Source of the DNA: Stagnihabitans tardus
Lineage (GTDB): Bacteria > Pseudomonadota > Alphaproteobacteria > Rhodobacterales > Rhodobacteraceae
NCBI RefSeq assembly: GCF_009925085.1
Contig: NZ_JAABNR010000023.1
Span: 1 to 49,130 of the forward strand
Direction: 5' to 3'
Length of the DNA: 49,130 bases
A program made the translations under genes and the position numbers. Positions 16,823 to 24,928 of the stretch are shown one piece after another (within the stretch, counting starts at the first letter, position 1; every line of letters starts with the position of its first letter). The notes below the pieces were generated by a model. The model saw only the letters and a program-made list of their open reading frames with translations. It had not been told where the DNA came from and did no database searches.

Positions 16823-17602
16823 TTAGGGGGCGCCGAAATGAGACGGTGCGGGAGGCGTGGGGATGGAAAGATAGGCATCCGCAGAGATTCGCGTGAGGCC
16901 CTTGAGGCAAAGCGTGGCGCGGTCCTCCTGGGAAAGGGCGGCGACGGCCTGTTGCAGGATCGGGAAAAGGCGGTCGGCATCGGCGTCCTTGGCGGCGATC
17001 CAGGGCAGTCCGGGGGTCGGGGTGGTGCGGGCGATCACTTTCAGGCTTGCCGCAAAGGCGTCGTGGCGGGTGATCATCGTCCAGGTCACGACGTCGATGC
17101 CCGCGATCTCGGCGCGGCCCTCGGCCACGGCGCGGGCCGACAGGACATGGCCGCCGGAGCGGAGGGATGGTCGCAGGGTGACGCCCTGCGAGAGCGCATG
17201 GGACATCGGCCCCGCCCAGCCCGATTGCGAGAGGTCCTCGTTGAAGGCAAGGGCCGCGCCGTCAAAGGCCTTGAGGCTGTCGCGCTTGTCGTCCTTGCGC
17301 GCGACATAGACCGAGACATAATGCCCAGGCGGGCAGCCCTCGACGCCGTAATCGGGGGTGGCCAGAAGGGTGACGCGGCCATGGAGCTTGGCGCGGTAGG
17401 GATAGCCGCAGGTCTGGGAGAGGATCAGGTCAGGGCTCTCCCAGGCCGGCCAATAGGATTGGGGCCCCCGGGTGAGGGCTTCGGGCGCGGGCAGCCCTTC
17501 GGCCCTGAGCCCGTCGCGGATCAGAGCCCAAAGCCGGTCATTGGCGGGCTGGACTTCGGCCCGGTCATACATGGCCAGCGAGGCGATCCCCGAGCCTGTC
17601 AC
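16823..17602 (-). CDS. PhnD-like substrate-binding-fold protein without signal peptide
   Basis: 259 residues with the type-2 periplasmic binding fold seen in PhnD/phosphonate-binding proteins (SQTCGYPYRAKL, PPGHYVSVYVARKDD, LAFNEDLSQSGWAGP, RSGGHVLSARAVAEGRAEIAGIDVVTW). The usual N-terminal export signal is missing and no ABC transporter partner is adjacent, so it may be a cytoplasmic sensor or an orphan. It begins with GTG overlapping the upstream gene's TGA (GTGA), indicating coupling with the TerB-like gene. Ligand unknown. Confidence 0.72.
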   Translation of the reverse strand: MTGSGIASLAMYDRAEVQPANDRLWALIRDGLRAEGLPAPEALTRGPQSYWPAWESPDLILSQTCGYPYRAKLHGRVTLLATPDYGVEGCPPGHYVSVYVARKDDKRDSLKAFDGAALAFNEDLSQSGWAGPMSHALSQGVTLRPSLRSGGHVLSARAVAEGRAEIAGIDVVTWTMITRHDAFAASLKVIARTTPTPGLPWIAAKDADADRLFPILQQAVAALSQEDRATLCLKGLTRISADAYLSIPTPPAPSHFGAP

Positions 17603-18027
17603 TGGGCGGCCCTCTGCCGCGCGAGGGCCGAGTCGACATCGTTCAGCCCGAGGAGATTGGCCGCCAGCCGCAGGAGCCGATCCTCTTCGGCATCGCGCTG
17701 CCCATCGGCCAGGGCCACGCGCCAGAGCGCCTCGACCAGCGACTTGCGGTCTTCCAGCGGCACGGCCTCTTTCAGCGCGCGGGTGAAGCGGACCGTGTCG
17801 GGGGCAAGCTGCTCGGCCGTCTCGGCCTCTTGGCGCAGGGCGCGGGCGGCCTCGGGGGCAAGGGCGTAACGGCTGGCGAGGATGCGGTCGATCCGCGCCA
17901 GTTCGGCCGGGGAGGCATGGCCATCGGCCCGCGCCACGCGCACCAAAAGCGCCGCCAGCGCCAGCTGTTCATCGGGGGCCGGAAGCCGGGAGGGGGCGGG
18001 GCCGAAGAGGAGGTCGAGGAAGCTCAT
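17599..18027 (-). CDS. TerB-like (tellurite-resistance fold) protein
   Basis: 142 residues, mostly helical, with the TerB/DjlA-like pattern: LAALLVRVARADGHASPAELARIDRIL and, in the second half, LVEALWRVALADGQRDAEEDRLLRLAANLLGL. The acidic loops (RADGHASPAE, LADGQRDAEE) are the conserved metal-binding-like turns of the family. Function unknown; TerB proteins are linked to stress responses and membranes. Cotranscribed with the PhnD-like gene through a four-base overlap. Confidence 0.78.
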   Translation of the reverse strand: MSFLDLLFGPAPSRLPAPDEQLALAALLVRVARADGHASPAELARIDRILASRYALAPEAARALRQEAETAEQLAPDTVRFTRALKEAVPLEDRKSLVEALWRVALADGQRDAEEDRLLRLAANLLGLNDVDSALARQRAAQ

Positions 18028-18053
18028 CCCCCAAGGATAGGACGCGCGCGGCC

Positions 18054-18842
18054 CTAGCGGAAGAGGGCAGAAAGCCGCTTGGCCTCTTCGTGAAGACCAT
18101 AGGGCGGGTTCACCACGAAAAGCCCCGAGCCCACCATGCGATGGCCGGGGCGGGCCGGGGGGAAGCGGACCTCGTGGGTCAGGGCCTCGGGGAAGGACTT
18201 CTGCAGGCTGCGGATCATCGGCCCATGCGGCGCATCGGTCAGGATCGGATACCAGAGCGCCAGGATGCCGACATTCCAGCGCCGGGCGACCTGGGGCAGG
18301 ATCACCGGAAGCCGATCGTAATCGGTCTTCACCTCGAAGGAGGGGTCGATCAGCATCATCCCCCGGCGCGGGTTGGGCGGGGTCAGCGAGAGCGCCGCCG
18401 CCAGCCCGTCCTCCTTGAGGATGCGGAAGGAGGCATGGTTGGCGGTCCGCAGGGGCTGGATCGCGGCCTCCAGGGCCTGGTGTTCCTGGGGGTGGAGCTC
18501 GCAAAGCCAAAGCCCGTCCTGCGGTCGCATGATCTGCCCCGCGATCAGCGGTGAGCCAGGATAGGCGGCGCGGCCAAAGGCCTTGCGGGTCATCGAGAGG
18601 ACACGGCGGTAGGGGTGACCCTCGGGCAGGCGGGCCTCGAGCCGGGAGATGCCCTGCGCCGCCTCTCCGGTCTTGGTGGCCTCGGGGCCCGCGAGGTCGT
18701 AAAGTCCGCGGCCCGCATGGGTCTCCAGGTAGGTGAAGGCCTTGTCCTTCTGGGTCAGGTAATCCAGCATCCAGGCCAGAAGCGCATGTTTCTGGACATC
18801 GGCGGCATTGCCCGCGTGATAGGCGTGTTGGTAGGACAGCAT
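18054..18842 (-). CDS. rlmJ: 23S rRNA (adenine(2030)-N6)-methyltransferase RlmJ
   Basis: 262 residues. The N-terminus MLSYQHAYHAGNAADVQKH is the diagnostic RlmJ start (family MLSYRHxFHAGNxADVxKH). ETHAGRGLYDL is the SAM-binding motif I, with the inserted helical domain following. The catalytic loop reads IDPSFE where E. coli has DPPY, a Ser for the second Pro and Phe for Tyr. RlmJ modifies A2030 of 23S rRNA. It diverges from the TerC-family gene across 96 bases. Confidence 0.93.
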   Translation of the reverse strand: MLSYQHAYHAGNAADVQKHALLAWMLDYLTQKDKAFTYLETHAGRGLYDLAGPEATKTGEAAQGISRLEARLPEGHPYRRVLSMTRKAFGRAAYPGSPLIAGQIMRPQDGLWLCELHPQEHQALEAAIQPLRTANHASFRILKEDGLAAALSLTPPNPRRGMMLIDPSFEVKTDYDRLPVILPQVARRWNVGILALWYPILTDAPHGPMIRSLQKSFPEALTHEVRFPPARPGHRMVGSGLFVVNPPYGLHEEAKRLSALFR

Positions 18843-18938
18843 GGGCGCGGCATGCGGCGGAATGGGCGCGATTGCAAGGGGCTTGGTTGAACTTGCGGCC
18901 TTTGGCGCTTAGATAGGCGCAAAACCGAAGGGACAGCC

Positions 18939-19619
18939 ATGGAATTCCTGACAGCCGCAATCGCGGAAATCTTCTCACGCGAGGGCTTTGCCGCCCTCAT
19001 GTCCGTGATCGGCATCGACCTGGTCCTGGCGGGCGACAATGCCATCGTCATCGGTCTTGCCGCCGCGGGCCTGCCGAAAGAGCAGCGCGCCAAGGCGATC
19101 CTGGTGGGGATCATCGCGGCCACGATCATGCGCATCGGTTTCGCCGCCGTGACGGTGCAGCTCTTGCAGGTCGTGGGGCTCTTGCTGGCGGGCGGCATCC
19201 TGCTTTTGTGGGTCTGCTGGAAGATGTGGAACGAGCTGCGCCACGACGCGGCCTCGGACAACGCGGCCGAAGAGGCGCTGACGGGGCAGGATCTGAACGC
19301 CGACGGGACCATCGCCGGGGGGGCTCCGCGCAAGACCTTTGCCCAGGCGGCCTTGCAGATCGTGATCGCCGATGTCTCGATGAGCCTGGACAATGTCCTG
19401 GCCGTGGCGGGGGCTGCGAAGGATCACCCTGCGGTCCTGGTCATCGGGCTGGTGCTCTCGATCGCCCTGATGGGCCTCGCGGCCAGCTTCATCGCGCGGC
19501 TTTTGAACAAGCATCGCTGGATCGCCTATGTGGGCCTCGCCATCATCGTCTATGTGGCGGGCAAGATGATCTGGGAGGGCTGGCACGAGGTCCAGCCGGT
19601 GGTCCTGGGGATGCTCTGA
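18939..19619 (+). CDS. TerC-family (YjbE-type) membrane protein
   Basis: 226 residues with about seven membrane segments. The two family signatures are IDLVLAGDNAIVIGLAA (24-40) and VIADVSMSLDNVLAVAGAA, the acidic intramembrane pairs of TerC proteins. The YjbE subgroup is linked to manganese export or metal loading of exported enzymes, but the ion here is not shown. I looked for a yybP-ykoY type leader in the 96-base gap to rlmJ and saw none. Downstream is the second palindrome element and the acquired DUF262 gene. Confidence 0.9.
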   Translation: MEFLTAAIAEIFSREGFAALMSVIGIDLVLAGDNAIVIGLAAAGLPKEQRAKAILVGIIAATIMRIGFAAVTVQLLQVVGLLLAGGILLLWVCWKMWNELRHDAASDNAAEEALTGQDLNADGTIAGGAPRKTFAQAALQIVIADVSMSLDNVLAVAGAAKDHPAVLVIGLVLSIALMGLAASFIARLLNKHRWIAYVGLAIIVYVAGKMIWEGWHEVQPVVLGML

Positions 19620-19650
19620 GGATTTCCAGGTTTGGTAAGCGGAGTCAGGG

Positions 19651-19735
19651 GCCTCTTGCACGCGTGCAAGGGGCCCTATGTCTTTGGAAGGATTGGAGAA
19701 ATGGTGTGGGGGTTAAGGGGTTGTTAAGGAGTTGC
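19651..19735 (+). repeat. Copy 2 of palindrome plus G-rich tail element
   Basis: CTTGCACGCGTGCAAG (19655-19670) lies within a larger imperfect palindrome with flanking GGGCC/GGCCC arms (19649-19676). About 30 bases later comes ATGGTGTGGGGGTTAAGGGG and TTGTTAAGG. It contains TTAA-GGGGTTG-TTAA (19713-19727), which fits the TTAA-N7-TTAA CtrA-binding consensus. The element separates terC from the low-G+C DUF262 gene, with the tail on the acquired side, as in copy 1. The remaining bases to 19826 hold only the likely leader of the DUF262 gene. Confidence 0.7.
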
Positions 19736-19826
19736 AGGGCCAACTTCACAAGCAGTTCGCCGCACTCACTGTTGCGTCTTTGGTCTTCCCCTGCAAATAT
19801 CGCTATCAGCAGAAGGAAGTCACTGA

Positions 19827-21527
19827 ATGCCTCACATTGACACGGGCGCCGCTTACATCGGTTCGATCTTGAGAGACGGAAAGCCTTACTTGGTCCCAAA
19901 GTATCAGCGTGACTACAGCTGGACAAAAGACGAAGTTGAGCAGCTTTGGGAGGACATCACACGGGCACTCAAGGACCAGCAGTCAACTTATTTCATTGGA
20001 TCGATCGTAATCAACGATGGAAACTCATCCGCATATGAGGTCATTGATGGGCAGCAACGGTTGACCACCCTGTCAATCTTGCTTTGCGCCTTGCGAGACC
20101 GAGCTAAAATGAGCTCGAATCCGAAGCTGGCCGAGCGTCTTGAAAGTGATTTCCTTGGAAAGTTCGACTATGGAACTCAAGAGACATCGCCAAAGATTAC
20201 GCTCAATATAAATAATCGGGCGTTCTTCAGCGAAAAGATCATTAACGCCGATGGCGTGGATTCCGTTCGTAGAGAGGCGCAGTCGCGAGCTACGAGCAAG
20301 TCAAATAGACTGTTGGCTGAGAGCTATCTCTACTTTCATGGAGTCATTGAGAGAGAACTTGCCGACGGCGTTGGATTTTCTGACTTCGTCCAGCGGATTG
20401 TTGAGGCACTTGACGATGTTGTCCAAGTCATCCGGATTTCCGTAAAGGACGACTACGACGCCTATATGCTCTTCGAAACATTGAATGATCGCGGATTGGC
20501 GCTTTCAGTAGCGGATCTCTTGAAGAACTATCTCTTTTCGAAGGCGGATGACCGGATAGATGAAGTTCAGGCCAACTGGGCTCTGATGTCTCAGAGGTTG
20601 GACCGAATTGAACTGAAGCGCTTCCTGCGCCACTCTTGGCTTTCTCGACACAACATCGTCCGTGACAAAGAGCTCTTTCAGAGAGTCAAGGAGAAATACA
20701 ATACGAAAAATGGCGTGGTCTCTTTCTCGAAAGAACTGCGCGACACAGCGGAAGGTTATGCTGCCCTAGGTGATCCTCAGTCTGATTTTTGGGCGGACTT
20801 TTTCGAGGAGCCGGAAAGGACAAAAATCAGAGGGTACATCGAAGAGCTAAAGCTTTTCGGTGTCAATCAGTACAATCCCCTGCTCGTGTCGACCCTTGAG
20901 ACGGCGCCATCTAAGTTCCTCTCGGTGCTCCGGATGGTTGTTGCGTTTGCCTTCCGCTACAGCATAATCTTGGGGGCCGGCACCGGAAATATTGAGAAGA
21001 GCTTTACTGCTGCCGCAGTCCATCTGCGCAACAACCAAGGTGCAAGCCTTTCTGATATTTTTTCGAAGTTCAGTTCACTATATCCAAGCGATGCAGACTT
21101 CTCGGCCGCATTCGCACGAAAGTCGGTGGAGCAATCAGCGATGGCCCGCCATATACTCACCAAGATAAACGACAGACTTGAGGAAGATTCTGGCCTGGTG
21201 GTTAATCGGGACGCAAGTGTGGTCAACCTTGAACACGTTCTTCCTCAAAAGTTTGATGTTGCGGACTGGACTGACTTCGGCACGGATGCAGACGCTCTTT
21301 CCGAGTACGTCACACGCATTGGCAACATGACTCTTCTCAAAAGCTCTTTGAATCGCCGCATTTCAAATAAGGGCTTCTCTGAAAAGCTTCCTCATTACAA
21401 GCAGTCCTCTGCCCTAAAGATCTCGGAAGAAATCTTTGATTGTGAAGCTTGGACCGCGAAGTCAGTTGAGACCCGACAACAAAGGCTGGCGAAGATTGCC
21501 TGTCAAATTTGGAGGGTTGATCTGTAG
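19827..21527 (+). CDS. GmrSD-type DUF262/DUF1524 protein, probable type IV restriction enzyme
   Basis: 566 residues. The N-terminal DUF262 (ParB/Srx-like NTPase) has LVPKYQRDYSW (22-32) and the key EVIDGQQRLTTL (DGQQR at 74-78); FETLNDRGLALSVADLLKN is the third conserved segment. The C-terminal DUF1524 nuclease has NLEHVLPQ (His470), then RIGNMTLLKSSLN and SNKGF, an HNH/beta-beta-alpha metal fold. Single-chain DUF262-DUF1524 proteins belong to the GmrSD group, which cleaves DNA carrying modified cytosines and so blocks phages. G+C is about 48 percent by hand count of 60 bases, far below the flanks, with different codon use: horizontal transfer between terC and pyrG. No modification gene accompanies it, as expected for type IV. 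Confidence 0.9.
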   Translation: MPHIDTGAAYIGSILRDGKPYLVPKYQRDYSWTKDEVEQLWEDITRALKDQQSTYFIGSIVINDGNSSAYEVIDGQQRLTTLSILLCALRDRAKMSSNPKLAERLESDFLGKFDYGTQETSPKITLNINNRAFFSEKIINADGVDSVRREAQSRATSKSNRLLAESYLYFHGVIERELADGVGFSDFVQRIVEALDDVVQVIRISVKDDYDAYMLFETLNDRGLALSVADLLKNYLFSKADDRIDEVQANWALMSQRLDRIELKRFLRHSWLSRHNIVRDKELFQRVKEKYNTKNGVVSFSKELRDTAEGYAALGDPQSDFWADFFEEPERTKIRGYIEELKLFGVNQYNPLLVSTLETAPSKFLSVLRMVVAFAFRYSIILGAGTGNIEKSFTAAAVHLRNNQGASLSDIFSKFSSLYPSDADFSAAFARKSVEQSAMARHILTKINDRLEEDSGLVVNRDASVVNLEHVLPQKFDVADWTDFGTDADALSEYVTRIGNMTLLKSSLNRRISNKGFSEKLPHYKQSSALKISEEIFDCEAWTAKSVETRQQRLAKIACQIWRVDL

Positions 21528-21529
21528 GT

Positions 21530-21545
21530 GGGGGGCTAGCCCCCC
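21530..21545. terminator. Palindrome between converging DUF262 gene and pyrG
   Basis: GGGGGGCTAGCCCCCC is a perfect 16-base palindrome that begins two bases after the DUF262 stop and touches the pyrG stop codon. It can form a hairpin on either strand but has no T tract, so its role in termination is uncertain. Confidence 0.4.
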
Positions 21546-23188
21546 TAAACCAACCGCTCCACCTCCTTCGCCGCTCTTACGAAATCCGCAAACAGCGGGT
21601 GCGGGGCGAAGGGTTTGCTTTTCAGCTCGGGGTGGAATTGCACGCCGATGAACCAGGGGTGGTCTTTCACCTCCACGATCTCGGGCAGTTTGCCATCCGG
21701 GCTCATGCCGGAGAAGATCAACCCGCATTGCTCCAGCTTGTCGCGGTACTGGATATCGACCTCGTAGCGGTGGCGGTGGCGTTCCTCGATGGTGGTGGAG
21801 CCATAGACCTCGGCCACGCGGGAGCCCGCTTTCAGGACCGCCGTATAGGCGCCGAGGCGCATCGTGCCGCCCTTGGCGTCATCGGCCTTGCGGCGGACGG
21901 TGTGGTTGCCCTGGACCCATTCCTTCAGGTGGTAAACCACGGGGGTGAAACGCTTTTCCCCCGCCTCGTGGTCGAATTCCTCGGAGCCTGCGTTCTTTAG
22001 GCCCACCAGGTTGCGGGAGGCCTCGATCACGGCCATCTGCATGCCGAGGCAAATCCCCAGGTAGGGGATGCCCTTCTCGCGGGCAAATTGGGCGGCGCGG
22101 ATCTTGCCTTCGGTGCCGCGCTCGCCAAAGCCTCCCGGAACCAGGATGGCGTGGAAATTGCCCAGATGCGCGGCGGGGTCTTCGGTTTCGAAGATCTCGG
22201 CGTTGATCCATTCGGCGCGGACCTTGGTGCGGTTGGCGATGCCGCCATGGGTCAGGGCCTCGGCGATGGATTTGTAGGCGTCTTCCAGCTGGGTGTATTT
22301 GCCGACGATGGCGACGCGGACCTCGCCTTCGGGATGGGTGATGCGGTCCATCACGTCTTCCCAGCGGGTCAGGTTGGGCTTGGGCGCCGGGGTGATGCCG
22401 AAAGCGTCCAGCACGGCCTGGTCGAGGCCCGCGCGGTGATAGGCGAGCGGCGCCTCGTAGATCGTCTTCAGGTCATAGGCCGGGACGACATGCTCTTTGC
22501 GGACGTTGCAGAAGAGGGCGATCTTTTCCAGCTCGCGGTCGGGGATCGGGTGTTCGGAGCGGCAGACCAGCACGTCAGGGGCGAGGCCGATGGACTGGAG
22601 CTCCTTGACCGAGTGCTGGGTGGGCTTGGTTTTGAGTTCGCCCGAGGCCGCGAGGTAGGGCAGGAGCGTCAGGTGCATCAGGATCGACTGGCCGCGCGGG
22701 CGTTCGTGGATGAACTGGCGGATGGACTCGAAGAAGGGCAGGCCCTCGATATCGCCGACCGTGCCGCCGATCTCGCAGAGCATGAAATCGACCTCTTCGT
22801 CGCCGATGCGCAGGAAGTCCTTGATTTCGTTGGTGACGTGGGGGATGACCTGGATGGTCTTGCCGAGGTAATCGCCGCGGCGCTCTTTCTCCAGCACGTT
22901 GGAATAGATCCGGCCCGAGGAGATGGAATCGGTCTGCCGCGCATGAACGCCGGTGAAGCGCTCGTAATGGCCGAGGTCGAGGTCGGTTTCCGCGCCGTCG
23001 TCGGTCACGAAGACCTCGCCATGTTCGAAGGGCGACATGGTGCCGGGGTCGACGTTGAGATAGGGGTCGAGCTTGCGCAGCCGGACGGTATAGCCGCGCG
23101 CCTGCAAGAGCGCACCCAGGGCGGCGGAGGCGAGGCCCTTGCCCAGCGAGGAAACCACACCACCGGTGATGAAGATATAGCGTGCCAT
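21545..23188 (-). CDS. pyrG: CTP synthase
   Basis: 547 residues. Converts UTP to CTP with glutamine as nitrogen donor. The N-terminal synthetase domain begins [20 protein letters not shown] (P-loop) with [40 protein letters not shown]; the C-terminal class I GATase has GICLGMQ (catalytic Cys) and VQFHPE (His, Glu). Length and all core motifs are intact. It is likely cotranscribed with secG 140 bases upstream. Its 3' end meets the acquired DUF262 gene with only a palindrome between. Confidence 0.97.
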   Translation of the reverse strand: MARYIFITGGVVSSLGKGLASAALGALLQARGYTVRLRKLDPYLNVDPGTMSPFEHGEVFVTDDGAETDLDLGHYERFTGVHARQTDSISSGRIYSNVLEKERRGDYLGKTIQVIPHVTNEIKDFLRIGDEEVDFMLCEIGGTVGDIEGLPFFESIRQFIHERPRGQSILMHLTLLPYLAASGELKTKPTQHSVKELQSIGLAPDVLVCRSEHPIPDRELEKIALFCNVRKEHVVPAYDLKTIYEAPLAYHRAGLDQAVLDAFGITPAPKPNLTRWEDVMDRITHPEGEVRVAIVGKYTQLEDAYKSIAEALTHGGIANRTKVRAEWINAEIFETEDPAAHLGNFHAILVPGGFGERGTEGKIRAAQFAREKGIPYLGICLGMQMAVIEASRNLVGLKNAGSEEFDHEAGEKRFTPVVYHLKEWVQGNHTVRRKADDAKGGTMRLGAYTAVLKAGSRVAEVYGSTTIEERHRHRYEVDIQYRDKLEQCGLIFSGMSPDGKLPEIVEVKDHPWFIGVQFHPELKSKPFAPHPLFADFVRAAKEVERLV

Positions 23189-23328
23189 GGGGGCTCCCGT
23201 TGTCAGGCGATTCGGAACGGGCGGAATCGCAGCACCACGGGAATTAGAGCGTAAGGCCTTTTCAGGAAATACGCAACCGGACCGCTAGATGCAGTTGGAC
23301 CGCCGGGAAAATCAGCAAAGGCTTGTGG

Positions 23329-23688
23329 TCAGTTTTCCGCCTTGGGCGGGGTGGCGGGGGCATCCGCCGGGGGCAGGGCTTGCAGGGGCGAGGGCGTCGC
23401 GGGCAGCTCGGCCGCGGGCTCGGGCAGGGTGCCGCCGATCTGGTCGATGACGGAGGAAGTGGCCGAGTTCGAGGCGGCAAGCAGGGTCAGGGCGATGGAG
23501 GTCGCGATGAAGAGCCCCGCGAGGCCCCAGGTCACCTTGGCCAGCGCGGTCGCGGCCTGACGGCCCGAGACGACACCGCCTCCGCCGCCGCCCATGCCGA
23601 GCCCGCCGCCCTCCGACCGCTGCAACAGCACGAGGACGATCAGCAGAAGCGCGAGGATCAGGTGGATGGCGAGGACGACGTTTTCCAT
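23329..23688 (-). CDS. secG: Preprotein translocase subunit SecG
   Basis: 119 residues. Two membrane segments (about 3-21 and 46-68) flank the conserved LLQRSEGGGLGMGGGGGGVVSGR loop of SecG. SecG is the small helper subunit of the SecYEG channel in the inner membrane. The Pro/Ala-rich C-terminal tail is longer than in E. coli but usual for alphaproteobacteria. ATG at 23688 is preferred over an upstream TTG at 23694. The order secG-pyrG is common in this group. Confidence 0.93.
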   Translation of the reverse strand: MENVVLAIHLILALLLIVLVLLQRSEGGGLGMGGGGGGVVSGRQAATALAKVTWGLAGLFIATSIALTLLAASNSATSSVIDQIGGTLPEPAAELPATPSPLQALPPADAPATPPKAEN

Positions 23689-23757
23689 GGGCAAGGCCTT
23701 GTGCGGTGACGCGCCTATCTAGGCGCAAGGCGGCGGGCACGCAAGGGGGAAGGGGGC

Positions 23758-24129
23758 TCAGGCCGGGTGGCGCGGTCGGAAGCTCCAGAGCCCGAGGGCG
23801 AAGAGCGCGGCATTGGTCATGGGCAGGGCCGCGCTGGGGACCGCGATCGTGCCCTGGACGAGGAGGAGGGCACCGGCGGCGAAGTCTCCGACCTGGATGG
23901 CGGCCATGGTCAGGACCCAGCCAGGGTCGGGCTGGCTGCGGCGGGCCTGGACGAGGAGGCCGAGGCCGAGGACGAGGAACCGCGTGCCGAGCATGGCCAT
24001 GAGATAGGCGGAATCGGCCGGGGGCGGGGTCAGGCCCATCCAGGTGGCAAATTGCACCGGGACGAGCAGGGTCAGCGCGGCCAGGACCAGCTGCGAGATG
24101 GCGATGAGGACGAGAAGCGGTTTCAGCAT
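23758..24129 (-). CDS. Small four-helix membrane protein, unknown function
   Basis: 123 residues with four predicted membrane segments (about 3-21, 38-58, 70-90, 95-115) and a short basic C-terminus (FRPRHPA). I do not recognise the family. The start at MLKPLLV is set by AAGGAG. It is divergent from the HxlR-family regulator at 24256, and the gap holds a perfect inverted repeat, so the regulator probably controls it. Confidence 0.65.
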   Translation of the reverse strand: MLKPLLVLIAISQLVLAALTLLVPVQFATWMGLTPPPADSAYLMAMLGTRFLVLGLGLLVQARRSQPDPGWVLTMAAIQVGDFAAGALLLVQGTIAVPSAALPMTNAALFALGLWSFRPRHPA

Positions 24130-24170
24130 GGGGATCTCCTTTTGAGCTGTGATCCCGAGATGCGGCATGG

Positions 24171-24205
24171 ACTATGGAAAAGGAAGCAGTTACAAAATCC
24201 ATAGT
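24171..24205. promoter_or_regulatory. Candidate HxlR operator
   Basis: ACTATGGA-N19-TCCATAGT is a perfect 8-bp inverted repeat between the divergent membrane-protein gene and the HxlR gene. The repeat lies in the only AT-rich patch nearby, where promoters would be expected. Confidence 0.45.
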
Positions 24206-24255
24206 ATCACTTTCATGCTGCCCCCTGGGGCGGCGCGACCAGGGAGAGGGCCAGG

Positions 24256-24606
24256 ATGGGCGAGGTGCGGCGGGGAAGCGATGCGGGCTGCGCGGAGGAC
24301 TGTCCCGTGGCGCGCGCCCATGGGGTCCTGGGCGGCAAGTGGACGACCCTGATCTTCCGCGACCTCCTGCCCGGGCCGCAGCGCTACAGCGGCCTCATGC
24401 GCTCGCTGGGCGGGATCAGCCCGCGCATGCTGGCCGAAAGGCTGGACATGCTGGAGGAAGCGGGCCTGGTCGAGCGCCGGGTCTATCCGACCAATCCGCC
24501 GACGACCGATTACCGGCTGACCGCGCTTGGCCAGGGCATGGGCCCGGTCATCGCGGCCATGGCGGCCTTCGGGTCCAGCCTGCCACCGGCGACGGGGGAG
24601 GCCTAG
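24256..24606 (+). CDS. HxlR-family winged-helix regulator
   Basis: 116 residues. The opening DCPVARAHGVLGGKWTTLIFRDL is the HxlR signature: a Cys near the N-terminus, often a redox or electrophile sensor, followed by GKW. The wing and recognition helix follow (RYSGLMRSLGGISPRMLAERLDMLEEAGLVERRVYPTNPPTTDYRLTALG). Divergent from the small membrane protein gene, its likely target. Confidence 0.9.
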   Translation: MGEVRRGSDAGCAEDCPVARAHGVLGGKWTTLIFRDLLPGPQRYSGLMRSLGGISPRMLAERLDMLEEAGLVERRVYPTNPPTTDYRLTALGQGMGPVIAAMAAFGSSLPPATGEA

Positions 24607-24928
24607 GCGCCCGCAGGCCGGGGGGCATGGGGGCAAAGCGCACCGAGCCTGAAAGGATATCCCGGGGGGCTCCTCCGAGAGGCGTGGAGCCTGCGATCAC
24701 GCAGCCTCTGCCGCGCTTCCGGCGGGCCCCGATATCCCAAGGCCGCCCCGGGCGGAACGGTGCTTGCGATCCCCCCCTTTCATACTGGCCCAAATATCCC
24801 CGCCGGAGGCCCCGGCTGGCCCCCGGCGCTCTGCCAGGGCCTGACCCACCCCGGCACATTCTCCGCTTTCCCCCGGCAGCCCTTGCCGCTATAGGGTGCA
24901 CGGTTTCACCAAATGCAGGACCGGACGC
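24607..24928. other. Gap before purA with a partial 3'-end repeat
   Basis: No coding frame convinces me here. The stretch contains GGATATCCC (about 24656), GATATCCC (about 24731) and TTTCATACTGGCCCAAATATCCCC (from 24778) followed by G/C-rich inverted sequence; the last is a diverged form of the AT-core repeat in the same orientation as the HxlR gene. The purA promoter must lie in the final ~100 bases but I see no clear consensus. Confidence 0.4.

Noticed and set aside
18843-18938. Manganese (yybP-ykoY) riboswitch before the TerC-family gene
   Set aside because: The 96-base gap is too short and lacks the conserved internal loops; no such structure could be traced.
23189-23328. tRNA-Leu gene between secG and pyrG, as in some alphaproteobacteria
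   Set aside because: I found no T-arm GTTC-RANNC with flanking stem, and no CCA-proximal acceptor pairing in the 140 bases.
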